Positions 1 to 7,350 are shown, counted from the stretch's first letter. The stretch is DNA of 26,539 bases from Cyanobacteria bacterium UBA11153 (GCA_003511885.1 DOIX01000140.1:42630-69168), one strand, 5' to 3'. Notes: a model not told the origin generated them from the letters alone. A program made the numbers and translations.

Positions 1-21
1 TGTCAACTGTCCACTGCTATA
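1..21 (-). repeat. Left end of a TATAGCA/TTGCTATA dispersed element, cut by the window edge
   Basis: Read on the minus strand, this starts with the terminal heptad TATAGCA and continues with heptads of the RTTGACA type. It matches the left ends at 139 and 20604 but points the other way, and the rest of the copy lies outside the window. Confidence 0.6.
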
Positions 22-76
22 ACCCCCAATCACCACTCCTCCTCTCCGTAAATTACCGGATATCATCCTCCATAAT

Positions 77-94
77 ATCCGTATTATTACGGAT
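77..94. other. Perfect 7-bp hairpin in the spacer before the SagB-type gene
   Basis: ATCCGTA and TACGGAT flank a TTAT loop. There is no T-run after it, so a terminator is not supported. It could be an operator or part of another small repeat. The rest of 22-138 shows nothing recognisable. Confidence 0.35.
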
Positions 95-138
95 GTAGAT
101 ACCACGGAAACCACTTATATATATGACGGTACACAAGA

Positions 139-260
139 TATAGCAATTGACAGTTGACAATTGACAGTTATTTAATAGAAATTAAACCCTTGATGCAGTA
201 AGGCTTTAGTCCTCTATTCATGAAATTATTTCTGTCAATCCCGATATAGTGATTGCTATA
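139..260 (+). repeat. Complete 122-bp copy of the TATAGCA/TTGCTATA element
   Basis: The copy begins with TATAGCAA and ends with TTGCTATA, an 8-bp perfect terminal inverted repeat. After the first heptad come three to four RTTGACA-type heptads. An AT-rich core follows, with the blocks GAAATTAAACC, AAGGCTT and TCATGA in the same order as in the copy at 20604-20731. It ends 20 bp before the SagB-type start codon, so it probably carries or displaces that gene's promoter. No ORF is inside, as expected of a MITE-like non-autonomous repeat. Confidence 0.75.
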
Positions 261-280
261 ATTAACCCAGAAATAAAAAA

Positions 281-1738
281 ATGTACAATCCATTTATACT
301 TTCCTTCAAACCGGGCATCTCACTGACAGAAGAATCAACCAATTGCATTACAATTCAGTCACCTCAAGTCCCCCTCAATATTCCCGAATACACGCTAAAA
401 ATAAACGGAGTATCACCAGGATTTCTCGCCGCACTCAAACTTCTGACAACAGATGGTGCAACAGAAGAATATCTCAGCGATTTAGTACTACAGACAGACG
501 GTTTAAACGAACTACCCAAGTTATATGCTTACCTAGAAAAATTCACCAATCTTGGCCTAATCTGCCATACAATCCTTGCCGAAAAATCACCACTGGCAAC
601 TCTAGTTCCCCTGGCACAGGATCAAAAATTTGCCATCAAAGAAGCCACCCCAGACAAAAAATATATCTTATCCCGTTTCGCCTATTGCCGGAAAGACAAA
701 GAAAAACTAGTTGTAGAATCGCCCCTATCCCACAGTCAACTAATATTAGCCGATTGGCAAGCCTCTGCCATAATTTTTGAACTATCTCAACCTCGCAATT
801 ACCGAGATATTTATCAGAAAATACCAAATATTTCAGAAGATACTATCAAGAACTTTTTTAGCCTAATTCTGAGCGCAGAAATCCTGATGGAAGTTCAAGA
901 AGATGGCGATATCGCAGAAACCACGAACGAAACCCTTGTACAATGGGAATTTCACGACTTGCTATTTCATTCCCGCACCCGAACAGGAAGACACAGCAAC
1001 CCAGTGGGGAGAACATACCCATTTTTCGGTAAAATAGATCGGCTTGCTGCGATCAAAACCAAAGTATCCAACGATATTATTAATCTATACAAGCCAGATA
1101 TTGAAAAACTCAAAGAATCAGATCTTCCCTTTACCTTGATTCTAGAAAATAGAAAATCTATCAAGGAATTCAACGATCAAAACCCAATCACAGATAAACA
1201 ACTAGGAGAATTTCTTTATCGCACCGCGCGGGTTAAAGAAGTCATCGAAAATGGTCCAGAAGAAATCAGCAAGCGCCCCTACCCTAATGGCGGAGCAAAT
1301 TACGAGCTAGAACTATATCTGGCTATCAATACCTGCGAAAATATTCCCTCTGGTTTTTACCATTATTGCCCTCAAGATCATCAACTGTGTAAAATCTCCG
1401 AAAAAACAGAAAACGTGGATCAACTTTTAGAAGAAGTCTGGATTGCCAACCGCCAAAATAAAATGCCCCAGATTTTGATTATTATGGCAGCACGTTTTGC
1501 CAGAATTAACTGGCAGTATGAATCTATCGCTTATGCCACAATTCTCAAAAACGTAGGTGTTTTGTTACAGACTATGTATCTAGTCTCAACAGCTATGAAT
1601 CTTGCCTCTTCTGCAATTGGTGAAGGCAACGCCGATTTATTTGCTCTAACTGCCCAGACAGATTACTACACTGAAACCTCTGTAGGAGAATTCATCCTCG
1701 GCTCCAAATATAGCGAGGGACTAGGGGCTAGAGGCTAG
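281..1738 (+). CDS. SagB/ThcOx-family FMN-dependent oxidoreductase
   Basis: This 485-aa protein has the two-part layout of SagB/ThcOx dehydrogenases. An N-terminal half (about 1-270) carries the signatures SRFAYCRKD near 131 and WEFHDLLFHSRTRTGRH near 222. A nitroreductase-like FMN domain (about 280-478) begins at RKSIKEF (291-297) and contains SGFYHY and, near the end, an NLASSAIGEGNADLF-type segment. Relatives oxidise thiazolines or oxazolines to azoles in ribosomal peptide maturation, but many cyanobacterial copies have no proven substrate. No YcaO partner or precursor peptide is visible downstream; upstream lies outside the window. No Shine-Dalgarno (SD) sequence precedes the ATG. The last residues after GEFILGSKYS (EGLGARG) and the TAG stop are encoded by heptad repeats, so the native C-terminus has probably been replaced. 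Confidence 0.85.
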   Translation: MYNPFILSFKPGISLTEESTNCITIQSPQVPLNIPEYTLKINGVSPGFLAALKLLTTDGATEEYLSDLVLQTDGLNELPKLYAYLEKFTNLGLICHTILAEKSPLATLVPLAQDQKFAIKEATPDKKYILSRFAYCRKDKEKLVVESPLSHSQLILADWQASAIIFELSQPRNYRDIYQKIPNISEDTIKNFFSLILSAEILMEVQEDGDIAETTNETLVQWEFHDLLFHSRTRTGRHSNPVGRTYPFFGKIDRLAAIKTKVSNDIINLYKPDIEKLKESDLPFTLILENRKSIKEFNDQNPITDKQLGEFLYRTARVKEVIENGPEEISKRPYPNGGANYELELYLAINTCENIPSGFYHYCPQDHQLCKISEKTENVDQLLEEVWIANRQNKMPQILIIMAARFARINWQYESIAYATILKNVGVLLQTMYLVSTAMNLASSAIGEGNADLFALTAQTDYYTETSVGEFILGSKYSEGLGARG

Positions 1739-1740
1739 AG
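1716..1740 (+). repeat. AGGGRCT heptad repeat across the SagB-type stop codon
   Basis: Three successive heptads (AGGGACT, AGGGGCT, AGAGGCT) plus a partial fourth are in the reading frame of the upstream gene and supply its stop codon at 1736-1738. Confidence 0.75.
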
Positions 1741-1786
1741 AAGAAAGTCGTAAAATCAATGGTAATGGTGGAAGGAATTGAGAAAA

Positions 1787-1812
1787 TCTTAACCGCTCTG
1801 GCGGTTGCTATA
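1787..1812 (+). repeat. Right end of the TATAGCA/TTGCTATA element
   Basis: This 26-bp stretch runs from TCTTAACCG to GGCGGTTGCTATA and matches the right ends at 20705-20731 and, on the minus strand, 22792-22820. AACCGC and GCGGTT form a short hairpin. No clear left end is nearby, so this is a solo end or a heavily deleted copy. Confidence 0.65.
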
Positions 1813-1833
1813 GGGGAATAGGGAATAGAGAGG
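1813..1833 (+). repeat. GGGGAAT-type heptad repeat
   Basis: Three heptads (GGGGAAT, AGGGAAT, AGAGAGG) directly abut the right end of the dispersed element on one side and the long palindrome on the other. The copy at 20731 is likewise followed directly by heptads. Confidence 0.6.
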
Positions 1834-1955
1834 AAGTTTTACAGCGCTTTGCAAGTGAGTGAGGTACACAAATCCCCTCCTTACATCCGCTGTCGAAATC
1901 GGGGATTTATCCACATAGCATGTACTTCATCCGACTGCAAGCCGCTGTAAGTTTT
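1834..1955. repeat. 122-bp imperfect palindrome, MITE-like
   Basis: The outer arms read TTTTACAGCG with TTGCA on the left and TGCAA with CGCTGTAAGTTTT on the right. Inner arms are GTACA with TGTAC, and AAATCCCC (1870-1877) with GGGGATTT (1901-1908), leaving a 23-nt loop. It holds no ORF. It lies between the convergent SagB-type and pentapeptide genes, so it could also stop transcription, although no T-run follows. Confidence 0.6.
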
Positions 1956-2004
1956 GAGACTAAAACTCTTTTCCCCTCCTCCCCCACCTACCATCTCTCA
2001 CCTC

Positions 2005-3063
2005 CTATCTCTTACCTTGAATATTACCATTGGGCATAATTGCCCCCTCTAAATCCGCATCACTTAAATCTGCTTTCATCAAATCAGCACCAATTAAGTT
2101 AGCGCCACTTAAATTAGCACCGCTGAGGTTAGCCCCTGCGAGATAACTGAGTAGCAAACCAGCCCGTAGCAAATTCGCGCCACTCAAATTAGCATCGCGT
2201 AAGTTGGCTTCCAGTAAATTTGCACCTGTCAAATTAGCTTTATGCAAATTAGCTTTGTGCAGATTAGCCTTACTGAGATTCACCCCCCGTAAATTAGCTT
2301 TTTTGAGGCTCGCTCCATTCATATTTGCTAAACTTAAATTAGCTCCTTCTAAATCCGCACCACTCAAGTCAGCATTAGTCAGATTTACTTGAGTCAAATT
2401 AGTGCCACTCAAGTTAGCCCCACTTAAATCTGCACCACTCAAATCAGCATCTTTCAAATCAGCTTCGCTCAAGTCAGCATTCTCTAAATTTGCTTCTCGT
2501 AAATCCACCCGGTGCAAATATGCTCGAATTAAATTTGCTCCAGTTAGGATGGCTCCCTTTAAATCCGCTTCAGTGAGAATTGCTCGATTTAATGTGGCTT
2601 TTCTCAAATCAGATCCCTTAAGAATAGTGCGGCTTAAGGTTGCACCTGTTAAATTGGCTTTGGTTAATTTTACGCCTTTCACTCTGGCACCAATTAAGCT
2701 AGATCCAATCAAAGTAGCATGTCTGAGATCCGCATCAGATAGGGTTGCACCACTGAGAATAGCCCCACTTAAATCCGCTTCATTTAATATTGCGTCAGTG
2801 AGATCCGCTTGGGATAGGTTTGTGTCAATCAGTTGAGCAGCCTTGAGGCTGGCAAGTCTTAAATCTGCATCTCTGAGTTGAGCGCCAATCAGTTTGGCTC
2901 TGGTTAAATTTGCGCCCTTAAGATTTGCATTGCTTAAATTGATCCGATTCAGATTGGCTTCACTTAAATCTGCGCCAATGAGGTTAACACCGACAAAATT
3001 TTGTTCCCCGGTTTCATGGCAACTTAAGAGTTCGGATGCGGTTGAAAATTCACTTGATTTCAT
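2005..3063 (-). CDS. Pentapeptide-repeat protein, almost pure solenoid
   Basis: The 352-aa protein is a short N-terminus (about 1-24) followed by about 310 residues of A(D/N)LxxA pentapeptides, roughly 60 units with almost no interruption. Such repeats form a right-handed quadrilateral beta-helix. No signal peptide, membrane segment or catalytic domain is visible, so it is probably cytosolic and may act as a binding scaffold; the biochemical role cannot be read from sequence. The C-terminal AIMPNG motif resembles the usual end of such solenoids. No SD sequence precedes the ATG. It is transcribed alone, convergent with the SagB-type gene. The regular codon pattern creates long antisense open frames that are not genes. 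Confidence 0.9.
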   Translation of the reverse strand: MKSSEFSTASELLSCHETGEQNFVGVNLIGADLSEANLNRINLSNANLKGANLTRAKLIGAQLRDADLRLASLKAAQLIDTNLSQADLTDAILNEADLSGAILSGATLSDADLRHATLIGSSLIGARVKGVKLTKANLTGATLSRTILKGSDLRKATLNRAILTEADLKGAILTGANLIRAYLHRVDLREANLENADLSEADLKDADLSGADLSGANLSGTNLTQVNLTNADLSGADLEGANLSLANMNGASLKKANLRGVNLSKANLHKANLHKANLTGANLLEANLRDANLSGANLLRAGLLLSYLAGANLSGANLSGANLIGADLMKADLSDADLEGAIMPNGNIQGKR

Positions 3064-3700
3064 AAAAATTGCCCGATTTTTTTGCTTTTAATCAGCTACA
3101 GGCTCTCCGTTTCTGAAAATAATGTTGATTGAGCAGAGTTAGGAAATAATTTCTGGTTACTTAACACCATTGGGTTAATTTATGGTGCGATAAAGTAGCT
3201 GCCAGCTAACCGATGAAGGAAATCAAAAATAATCCAATTATTGATATGGATTATGGAGATAATTTTTTCTTACCTTCAATTTGTCATTGGTTATTTATTA
3301 TGAATGGATCGGGATGGTTTGAGGATTTGGGGGAGAAATTTGCCTCTGGCAATCAATCCTTTGTTTCCTCCTGACGATTCTCAGCTCAATCCAATAATAA
3401 ATAACAAATAACTTATAACTAATGAAGAGTAAAATAAACTACTAATCATTCCCATCTTGGGTTCATCCATTTCACCAGCAACTACAGCGGCTATAAAAAA
3501 CCTTTCCCAGAATATTGGTTCTCATTCCAACCAGGTTTGGGCATCAAACTGGCAAAGTCTCTTGTATTCAATTCCCTGGTGAAGTGTACCGATCCTCCCA
3601 AGTATTGGCTCGCCGTCATACAGTTGATAATAGTTGGATTCAGATTCTCTTAACGATCGCCGGATCGATCGTCGATTTTTGACTGGACATGAATTGGCTA
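3064..3700. other. Gene-free region with inverted GGTTATT/AATAACA heptads
   Basis: No credible coding sequence is present. The notable feature is a pair of heptad arrays facing each other: GGTTATT-type units around 3279-3299 and AATAACA-type units around 3391-3412. A similar inverted pair occurs at 16400-16470. A 53-codon open frame starting at 3213 reads through the first array and has no SD sequence. The promoter of the pentapeptide gene must lie at the left side, but I see no convincing -10/-35 pair. Confidence 0.4.
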
Positions 3701-3978
3701 AGAGGTTTTCCCTCTGTCAAAGGCTTCTTCACCATTGAGTCGTCGGGATTGAGCCTTCTATCGGCTTTCTCGACAACTAGAAGCCTCCGCAAAAAACCTA
3801 TTCCTTAAAGTTGACACTCCTGAGTCTAAAGACAGAGGGATCTTTAAGACGTTGCAGCCTTAATATCCCAATCGGGTTCCTGGGTGTAATTAGGACAGGA
3901 TTTTAGTAATCTGCTATCCCAGCCTGACACGGAAGTGCCTCGATTGTAGACTTTCCCCCAGTTTGGGGGTAGGTTTTT
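3701..3978 (+). ncRNA. Candidate structured RNA of unknown family
   Basis: Several exact long-range pairings nest or follow each other. CCCTCTGTC (3710-3718) pairs with GACAGAGGG (3831-3839) over 9 bp. Inside it AGGCTTCT (3721-3728) pairs with AGAAGCCT (3779-3786) over 8 bp, and inside that GTCG/CGAC and AGCC/GGCT continue the arm. Downstream CTGGG (3880-3884) pairs with CCCAG (3918-3922), and CAC-GGAA-GTG (3928-3937) is a tetraloop hairpin. The region ends with a GC-rich hairpin and T-run. AGAGG (3701-3705) can also pair with CCTCT, competing with the 9-bp stem. It does not match tmRNA, RNase P RNA, SRP RNA or any riboswitch I know. The strand is inferred from the terminator; the start is not defined. 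Confidence 0.45.
3955..3978 (+). terminator. Rho-independent terminator-like hairpin
   Basis: CCCCCA and TGGGGG (6 bp) flank a 3-nt loop and are followed by TAGGTTTTT. No coding gene ends just upstream, so it most probably closes the structured RNA candidate. Confidence 0.6.
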
Positions 3979-4260
3979 ATGTCTTATACTGACTTATTAA
4001 TATTATCATTGCAGTCCTTCATCTGCAACTGCCTTTCCTCTCCAGACTTAAAGTCACGAGATTTTCAGTCGATTGTCCGATTCTCCTTATTTATGAGATT
4101 GCCCAGATTGGGGATAGCGGTAGTCTGGATTACAAATTGTTAGTAGTCTAGAAAACACTGCCAATTTTCAAACTATAGTAGGATGGTGTCATACAAGTAT
4201 TGCATGTCGAGCTATGGGAAGCCATCCCTGACACGGAGTTTCCGACGACGGTCAATTTCT
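3979..4260. other. Spacer before the CHAD gene with a duplicated CCTGACACGGA
   Basis: CCTGACACGGA occurs at 3923-3933, inside the RNA candidate, and again at 4227-4237, each time shortly after GCTAT. TATAGT at 4174-4179 could be a -10 box, without a clear -35. An open frame reaches back to an ATG at 4183, but that start sits just after the possible -10 box and would translate the duplicated sequence. Confidence 0.35.
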
Positions 4261-5247
4261 ATGAAAACCAATCCGATCTCAGATGCCAAGGTTTTTGGAT
4301 ATTGGGCTTATCTAGCCATTGAAAAGCATTTCCAGAAAACCATTAAACACGAAACCGACGTTCTCAAAGACAAAGATCCCGAAGCATTACACCAAATGCG
4401 GGTAGGAATGCGCCGTCTCCGGACAGCGATCGCCAGTTTTGACGGTGCGATCGCACTTCCCAAAGTCGCTCGCCCGGATCGGATTGGTAAAATTGCTCGG
4501 AAATTAGGAAAACTCCGCGATTTAGATGTTTTACTAGATACCCTGGAAAATCAATATCTGCCAGACTTACCAGCAACGGAACAAAAAACTCTCAAAAAAG
4601 TTTTGGCAACTCTCCACAAACAGCGCCAACATTCATTAGAAACAGTCCAGATAACCCTCCATGCCAAATCATATCAGGAACTAAAGCAAGGCTTACAAGA
4701 CTGGCTGGAGGAACCAAAATATGGTATCTTTGCCCAATTGGCAATTTTGGATATCCTACCCAACTTACTTCTACCCCTCACCAGTCAACTATTTCTTCAC
4801 CCTGCTTGGCTAGTTGGAGTTAAGATCCAGAATGGAGAGATAGAAATGAATCTGGATATGACTCCTGAAAGTGTCATGGAAATTTTAAGCGCTCCTGATG
4901 AAGATCTCCACGATCTCCGGAAAGAAGCTAAGGGAGTCCGCTATCAGATGGAATTATTCACTGATTTTTATCATCCTAACTATCAGAATTACCTCAAAGA
5001 TATCAAATCAATCCAGAGCATTTTAGGGCAAATTCAAGATAGTTTTGTCTTGGCAGATTTTCTGAGGGATCTGATCGAGGAAGATTTGGCAAGTGAATTG
5101 CCAATCTTAGCGACAAAATTGAGTTCTTCTCGTTACAAATTGTGGCAAGAATGGCAGAAAATTCAGGAGTGCTATCTCAAGCCCCAAACTCAAAAAGAGT
5201 TACATCAGTTAATATTGAATCCCAAACTAAAAAATAGTGAAAATTAA
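4261..5247 (+). CDS. CHAD-domain protein
   Basis: From the ATG at 4261 the protein has 328 aa and is an all-helical CHAD (conserved histidine alpha-helical domain) protein. Two hallmark segments are visible: HQMRVGMRRLR (about 44-54) and HDLRKEAKGVRYQMELF (about 217-233), which place conserved His, Arg and Lys along helices. CHAD domains bind inorganic polyphosphate through this basic surface. There is no CYTH phosphatase domain, so this is a stand-alone CHAD protein, likely a polyphosphate-associated accessory factor. An in-frame ATG exists at 4183, but the extra 26 residues are low-complexity, overlap a repeat and abut a possible -10 box. Neither start has a good SD sequence. Confidence 0.85.
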   Translation: MKTNPISDAKVFGYWAYLAIEKHFQKTIKHETDVLKDKDPEALHQMRVGMRRLRTAIASFDGAIALPKVARPDRIGKIARKLGKLRDLDVLLDTLENQYLPDLPATEQKTLKKVLATLHKQRQHSLETVQITLHAKSYQELKQGLQDWLEEPKYGIFAQLAILDILPNLLLPLTSQLFLHPAWLVGVKIQNGEIEMNLDMTPESVMEILSAPDEDLHDLRKEAKGVRYQMELFTDFYHPNYQNYLKDIKSIQSILGQIQDSFVLADFLRDLIEEDLASELPILATKLSSSRYKLWQEWQKIQECYLKPQTQKELHQLILNPKLKNSEN

Positions 5248-5432
5248 TGGAGAATGTCACAGCGGATGCCCAAGAAGCAAATGGGTATGGGGAATGGGGA
5301 AATTGAGAAAAAATAACCAGCAAGAAACAACAAAAAATCCAGAATAAAGAACAAATCACAAATAACATATCCTTAATCTCGCGATTACCCGCTTTTTACC
5401 TGAGTAACTTAGAGTCAGGGAAGTGTCAATGA

Positions 5433-6107
5433 ATGGTAAGAAAAGAGATGCAAGTCACGATCCCATCCTCCAGAGCAATTCTACAGAACGAGCAGCACGA
5501 ATCTACAGAAGGACGAAGATTGCATTTTTATGCCAAAGGACAAAAAATTCCTCTAGTATCTCAAGGGGTTTGGCAAGTCACCCAGGGACTAGTGCAACTT
5601 AGCACTTTATGCGAGAATGGAGAAGAAGTATGGTTAGGGTGGGCAGAACCATCTAGTTTATTTGGGAATTGGTTTTCTTTGTTAACAGCCTATCAAGCAA
5701 CCGCGCTATCTGATGTGCATCTCATTTGGTTTTCTCTTTCGGAAATCAACACTTCCCCTCGTTTAGCTCAGGCGATTCTACCCCTGATGGTGCGTCGGAT
5801 GCGACAAACAGAAGCACTCCTGGCTATAGCAGGAAACCGTAGAGTTGAAGAGAGGTTGCAACAATTCTTATGCCTGATGAAACAGGAAATCGGTCAAGCT
5901 GTAGAAGGAGGAACTCGGATCGGGGTGCGCCTGACGCATCAGAATCTAGCTAATGCGATTGGGACAACGAGGGTGACAGTCACTCGACTCCTCAATAAGC
6001 TGAAGCAGGAGGGTGTCATTACCTTTGATCGCGATCGCCATATTATAATTCGGCACGCAAAATTTAATTTTCTTGCCGATTGGCGATCTGGAGGATATAA
6101 TCGTTAA
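5433..6107 (+). CDS. Crp/Fnr-family transcription regulator
   Basis: This 224-aa protein has an N-terminal cupin-like effector domain (about 30-125), a long dimerisation helix (about 113-150) and a C-terminal winged helix-turn-helix. The recognition region LTHQNLANAIGTTRVTVTRL (about 167-186) closely resembles that of NtcA-type Crp relatives. The effector domain looks diverged: I do not see a convincing cAMP-binding cassette, nor an Fnr-type cysteine cluster. The specific regulon therefore cannot be named. A second ATG five codons in (5448) is a possible start. It is monocistronic by spacing. Confidence 0.85.
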   Translation: MVRKEMQVTIPSSRAILQNEQHESTEGRRLHFYAKGQKIPLVSQGVWQVTQGLVQLSTLCENGEEVWLGWAEPSSLFGNWFSLLTAYQATALSDVHLIWFSLSEINTSPRLAQAILPLMVRRMRQTEALLAIAGNRRVEERLQQFLCLMKQEIGQAVEGGTRIGVRLTHQNLANAIGTTRVTVTRLLNKLKQEGVITFDRDRHIIIRHAKFNFLADWRSGGYNR

Positions 6108-6221
6108 CTCGATGGCACTGCTCATCTCCTCGTTTACAGACCAGGCGATGGCGGGAAACTTCCCTAAATATCGCTCTTAGGTAAAATTTAGGTTTGAAAT
6201 ATAGCCAAAGTCACCCATTAC

Positions 6222-6259
6222 CCAATTCACCAATAAAATAAATGCTTGATGTGAATTGG
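6222..6259. other. 9-bp inverted repeat downstream of the Crp-family gene
   Basis: CCAATTCAC (6222-6230) and GTGAATTGG (6251-6259) are perfectly complementary around a 20-nt AT-rich loop. It could be a weak terminator or an operator; no T-run is present. A HIP1 site lies further down, near 6300, and the rest of 6108-6363 shows nothing clear. Confidence 0.35.
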
Positions 6260-6363
6260 CTTTAGCGTTTGAGGATGTACTAACTGCCCATTCAACTGCG
6301 ATGCGATCGCAGGCGATCTATAAAACCATCAACAAAATCAAAATGGTCTGAGTTGCATTATTC

Positions 6364-6368
6364 AGGAG
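6364..6368 (+). promoter_or_regulatory. Shine-Dalgarno sequence that points to a CTG start
   Basis: AGGAG is followed after 7 nt by CTG at 6376, in frame with the esterase. No ATG, GTG or TTG lies between the upstream in-frame stop (6349-6351) and the conserved HGWGAN segment. Confidence 0.5.
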
Positions 6369-6375
6369 TAAACCC

Positions 6376-6987
6376 CTGTCTCTCGACGCTATTTCAATTC
6401 CACCGGAATCAGATCGGCGGATAGCTGGGTTAGTCGTAATTCTGCACGGATGGGGAGCAAATGCTCAAGATTTGGTCTACCTCGTGCGCGAATTGAATTT
6501 ACCCAACTATCAATTTCTGTTACCTTATGCCCCTTTTCCCCATCCGCAAGTACCGGGTGGGAAAATGTGGTATGACCTTGAAAGACAAGATTATCAAGGA
6601 CTAGCACAAAGTAAAATTCTCCTGATGGACTGGATTGAATCCCTGGAAAGTACGACAGGGATACCCCTCTCTTCGACAATTTTGGGTGGTTTTTCTCAGG
6701 GAGGGGCAATGAGTCTTGATGTGGGATTAAATTTACCGATAGGGGGTTTAGTTTCCATGAGCGGTTATTTGCATCGTACCCCTCATGAACTGGAACCGCC
6801 ATTACCTCCTGTCTTAATTGTTCATGGCAAACAAGATTCTGTTGTACCCATCACAGCGGCACAGCGGTTGCGAGATTATTTACTGGGTTTGGGAACTCCG
6901 ATGCAGTACAAGGAAATTGAGATGGGACATGAAATTGTGCCAGAAGTTATTGAAATTGTCCAGAATTTTGTGTTAGTTAATACTTAG
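6376..6987 (+). CDS. Phospholipase/carboxylesterase-type alpha/beta hydrolase
   Basis: A 203-aa cytosolic serine hydrolase of the carboxylesterase/acyl-protein thioesterase type. The oxyanion region HGWGANAQDL lies near residues 24-33. The nucleophile elbow is GFSQG with Ser107, the acid is Asp154 in HGKQDSV and the base is His185 in MGHE. Length and start of homology fit the family only if translation begins near 6376. The first common start codon in frame is TTG at 6472, which would remove the oxyanion segment. The true start is therefore probably CTG at 6376 behind a good SD sequence; an ATG-to-CTG mutation or a sequencing error is the alternative. Its natural ester substrate is unknown. 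Confidence 0.75.
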   Translation: MSLDAISIPPESDRRIAGLVVILHGWGANAQDLVYLVRELNLPNYQFLLPYAPFPHPQVPGGKMWYDLERQDYQGLAQSKILLMDWIESLESTTGIPLSSTILGGFSQGGAMSLDVGLNLPIGGLVSMSGYLHRTPHELEPPLPPVLIVHGKQDSVVPITAAQRLRDYLLGLGTPMQYKEIEMGHEIVPEVIEIVQNFVLVNT

Positions 6988-7092
6988 TTTTGGTTATTAG
7001 CAATCGGTTATTCCTGATTGATTGTGAGGAAGCGGTTTTAGTTAATACTTAATTATTGGTTATTGGTTTTTACCCATTTCCCACTCCCCATT
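6988..7092. other. Spacer with GGTTATT and CCCCATT heptads
   Basis: Degenerate GGTTATT units occur near 6991-7015 and 7040-7068, followed by CCCATTT/CCCCATT units around 7074-7092. Nothing coding is seen. Confidence 0.45.
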
Positions 7093-7121
7093 TTGAGTTT
7101 TAAGTTTATAGATAGTATAAT
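7093..7121 (+). promoter_or_regulatory. Sigma70-type promoter for the DUF2555-coaBC leader
   Basis: TTGAGT (7093-7098) and TATAAT (7116-7121) are spaced by exactly 17 bp. Transcription should start near 7128, which gives a leader of about 278 nt before the ATG at 7406, unless the RNA ends earlier. Confidence 0.65.
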
Positions 7122-7127
7122 AAAAAA

Positions 7128-7350
7128 GAAGAATTGTGGGAACGTCAGTCATGAGTGTGTATTGGTTTGGCTAACTCTGCCCAGATCCAAGATAATGGGA
7201 AGAGATGAAAATCAAGATAGATCCGGAGTGAGGCACTGGCTCTGGGAGAAACCTGGTTCACCATCAATACAACGCAGCAGGAAGCCCCTGGTTTATAACC
7301 GGGAGAGTCTCAGTTGTGGAGCTGTTACTTTCCAAACTAACAATTGTGCT
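7128..7350 (+). ncRNA. Structured 5' leader or small RNA upstream of DUF2555-coaBC
   Basis: Beginning at the predicted start site, several nested pairings are exact: GTATTG (7159-7164) with CAATAC (7265-7270), GGTTT (7164-7168) with AAACC (7249-7253), and CT(G)CCCAGA (7177-7185) with TCTGGGAG (7241-7248). AATTGT (7133-7138) can pair with ACAATT (7341-7346) to close the domain. A separate hairpin, CCC-T-GGTT-TAT-AACC-GGG, spans 7286-7303. This is a long interrupted hairpin, as in a regulatory leader or a 6S-like RNA, but I cannot assign a family. The GAAGCC-hairpin-GGGAGAG part also resembles right ends of IS200/IS605-type elements. Confidence 0.4.

Noticed and set aside
2204..3091. Long open frames on the plus strand antisense to the pentapeptide gene
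   Set aside because: They are the complement of the repetitive pentapeptide codons; they give Lys/Ser/Ala-rich low-complexity products without RBS or homology.
3213..3374. A 53-codon frame (MKEIKNNPIID...)
   Set aside because: No SD sequence, no recognisable domain, and the middle is encoded by a GGTTATT heptad array.
3840..3980. Possible tRNA, SRP RNA, tmRNA or RNase P RNA in the gene-free region
   Set aside because: None of the conserved blocks (tRNA T-loop, SRP GGAAG core context, tmRNA ends, RNase P GAGGAAAGTCC) is present.
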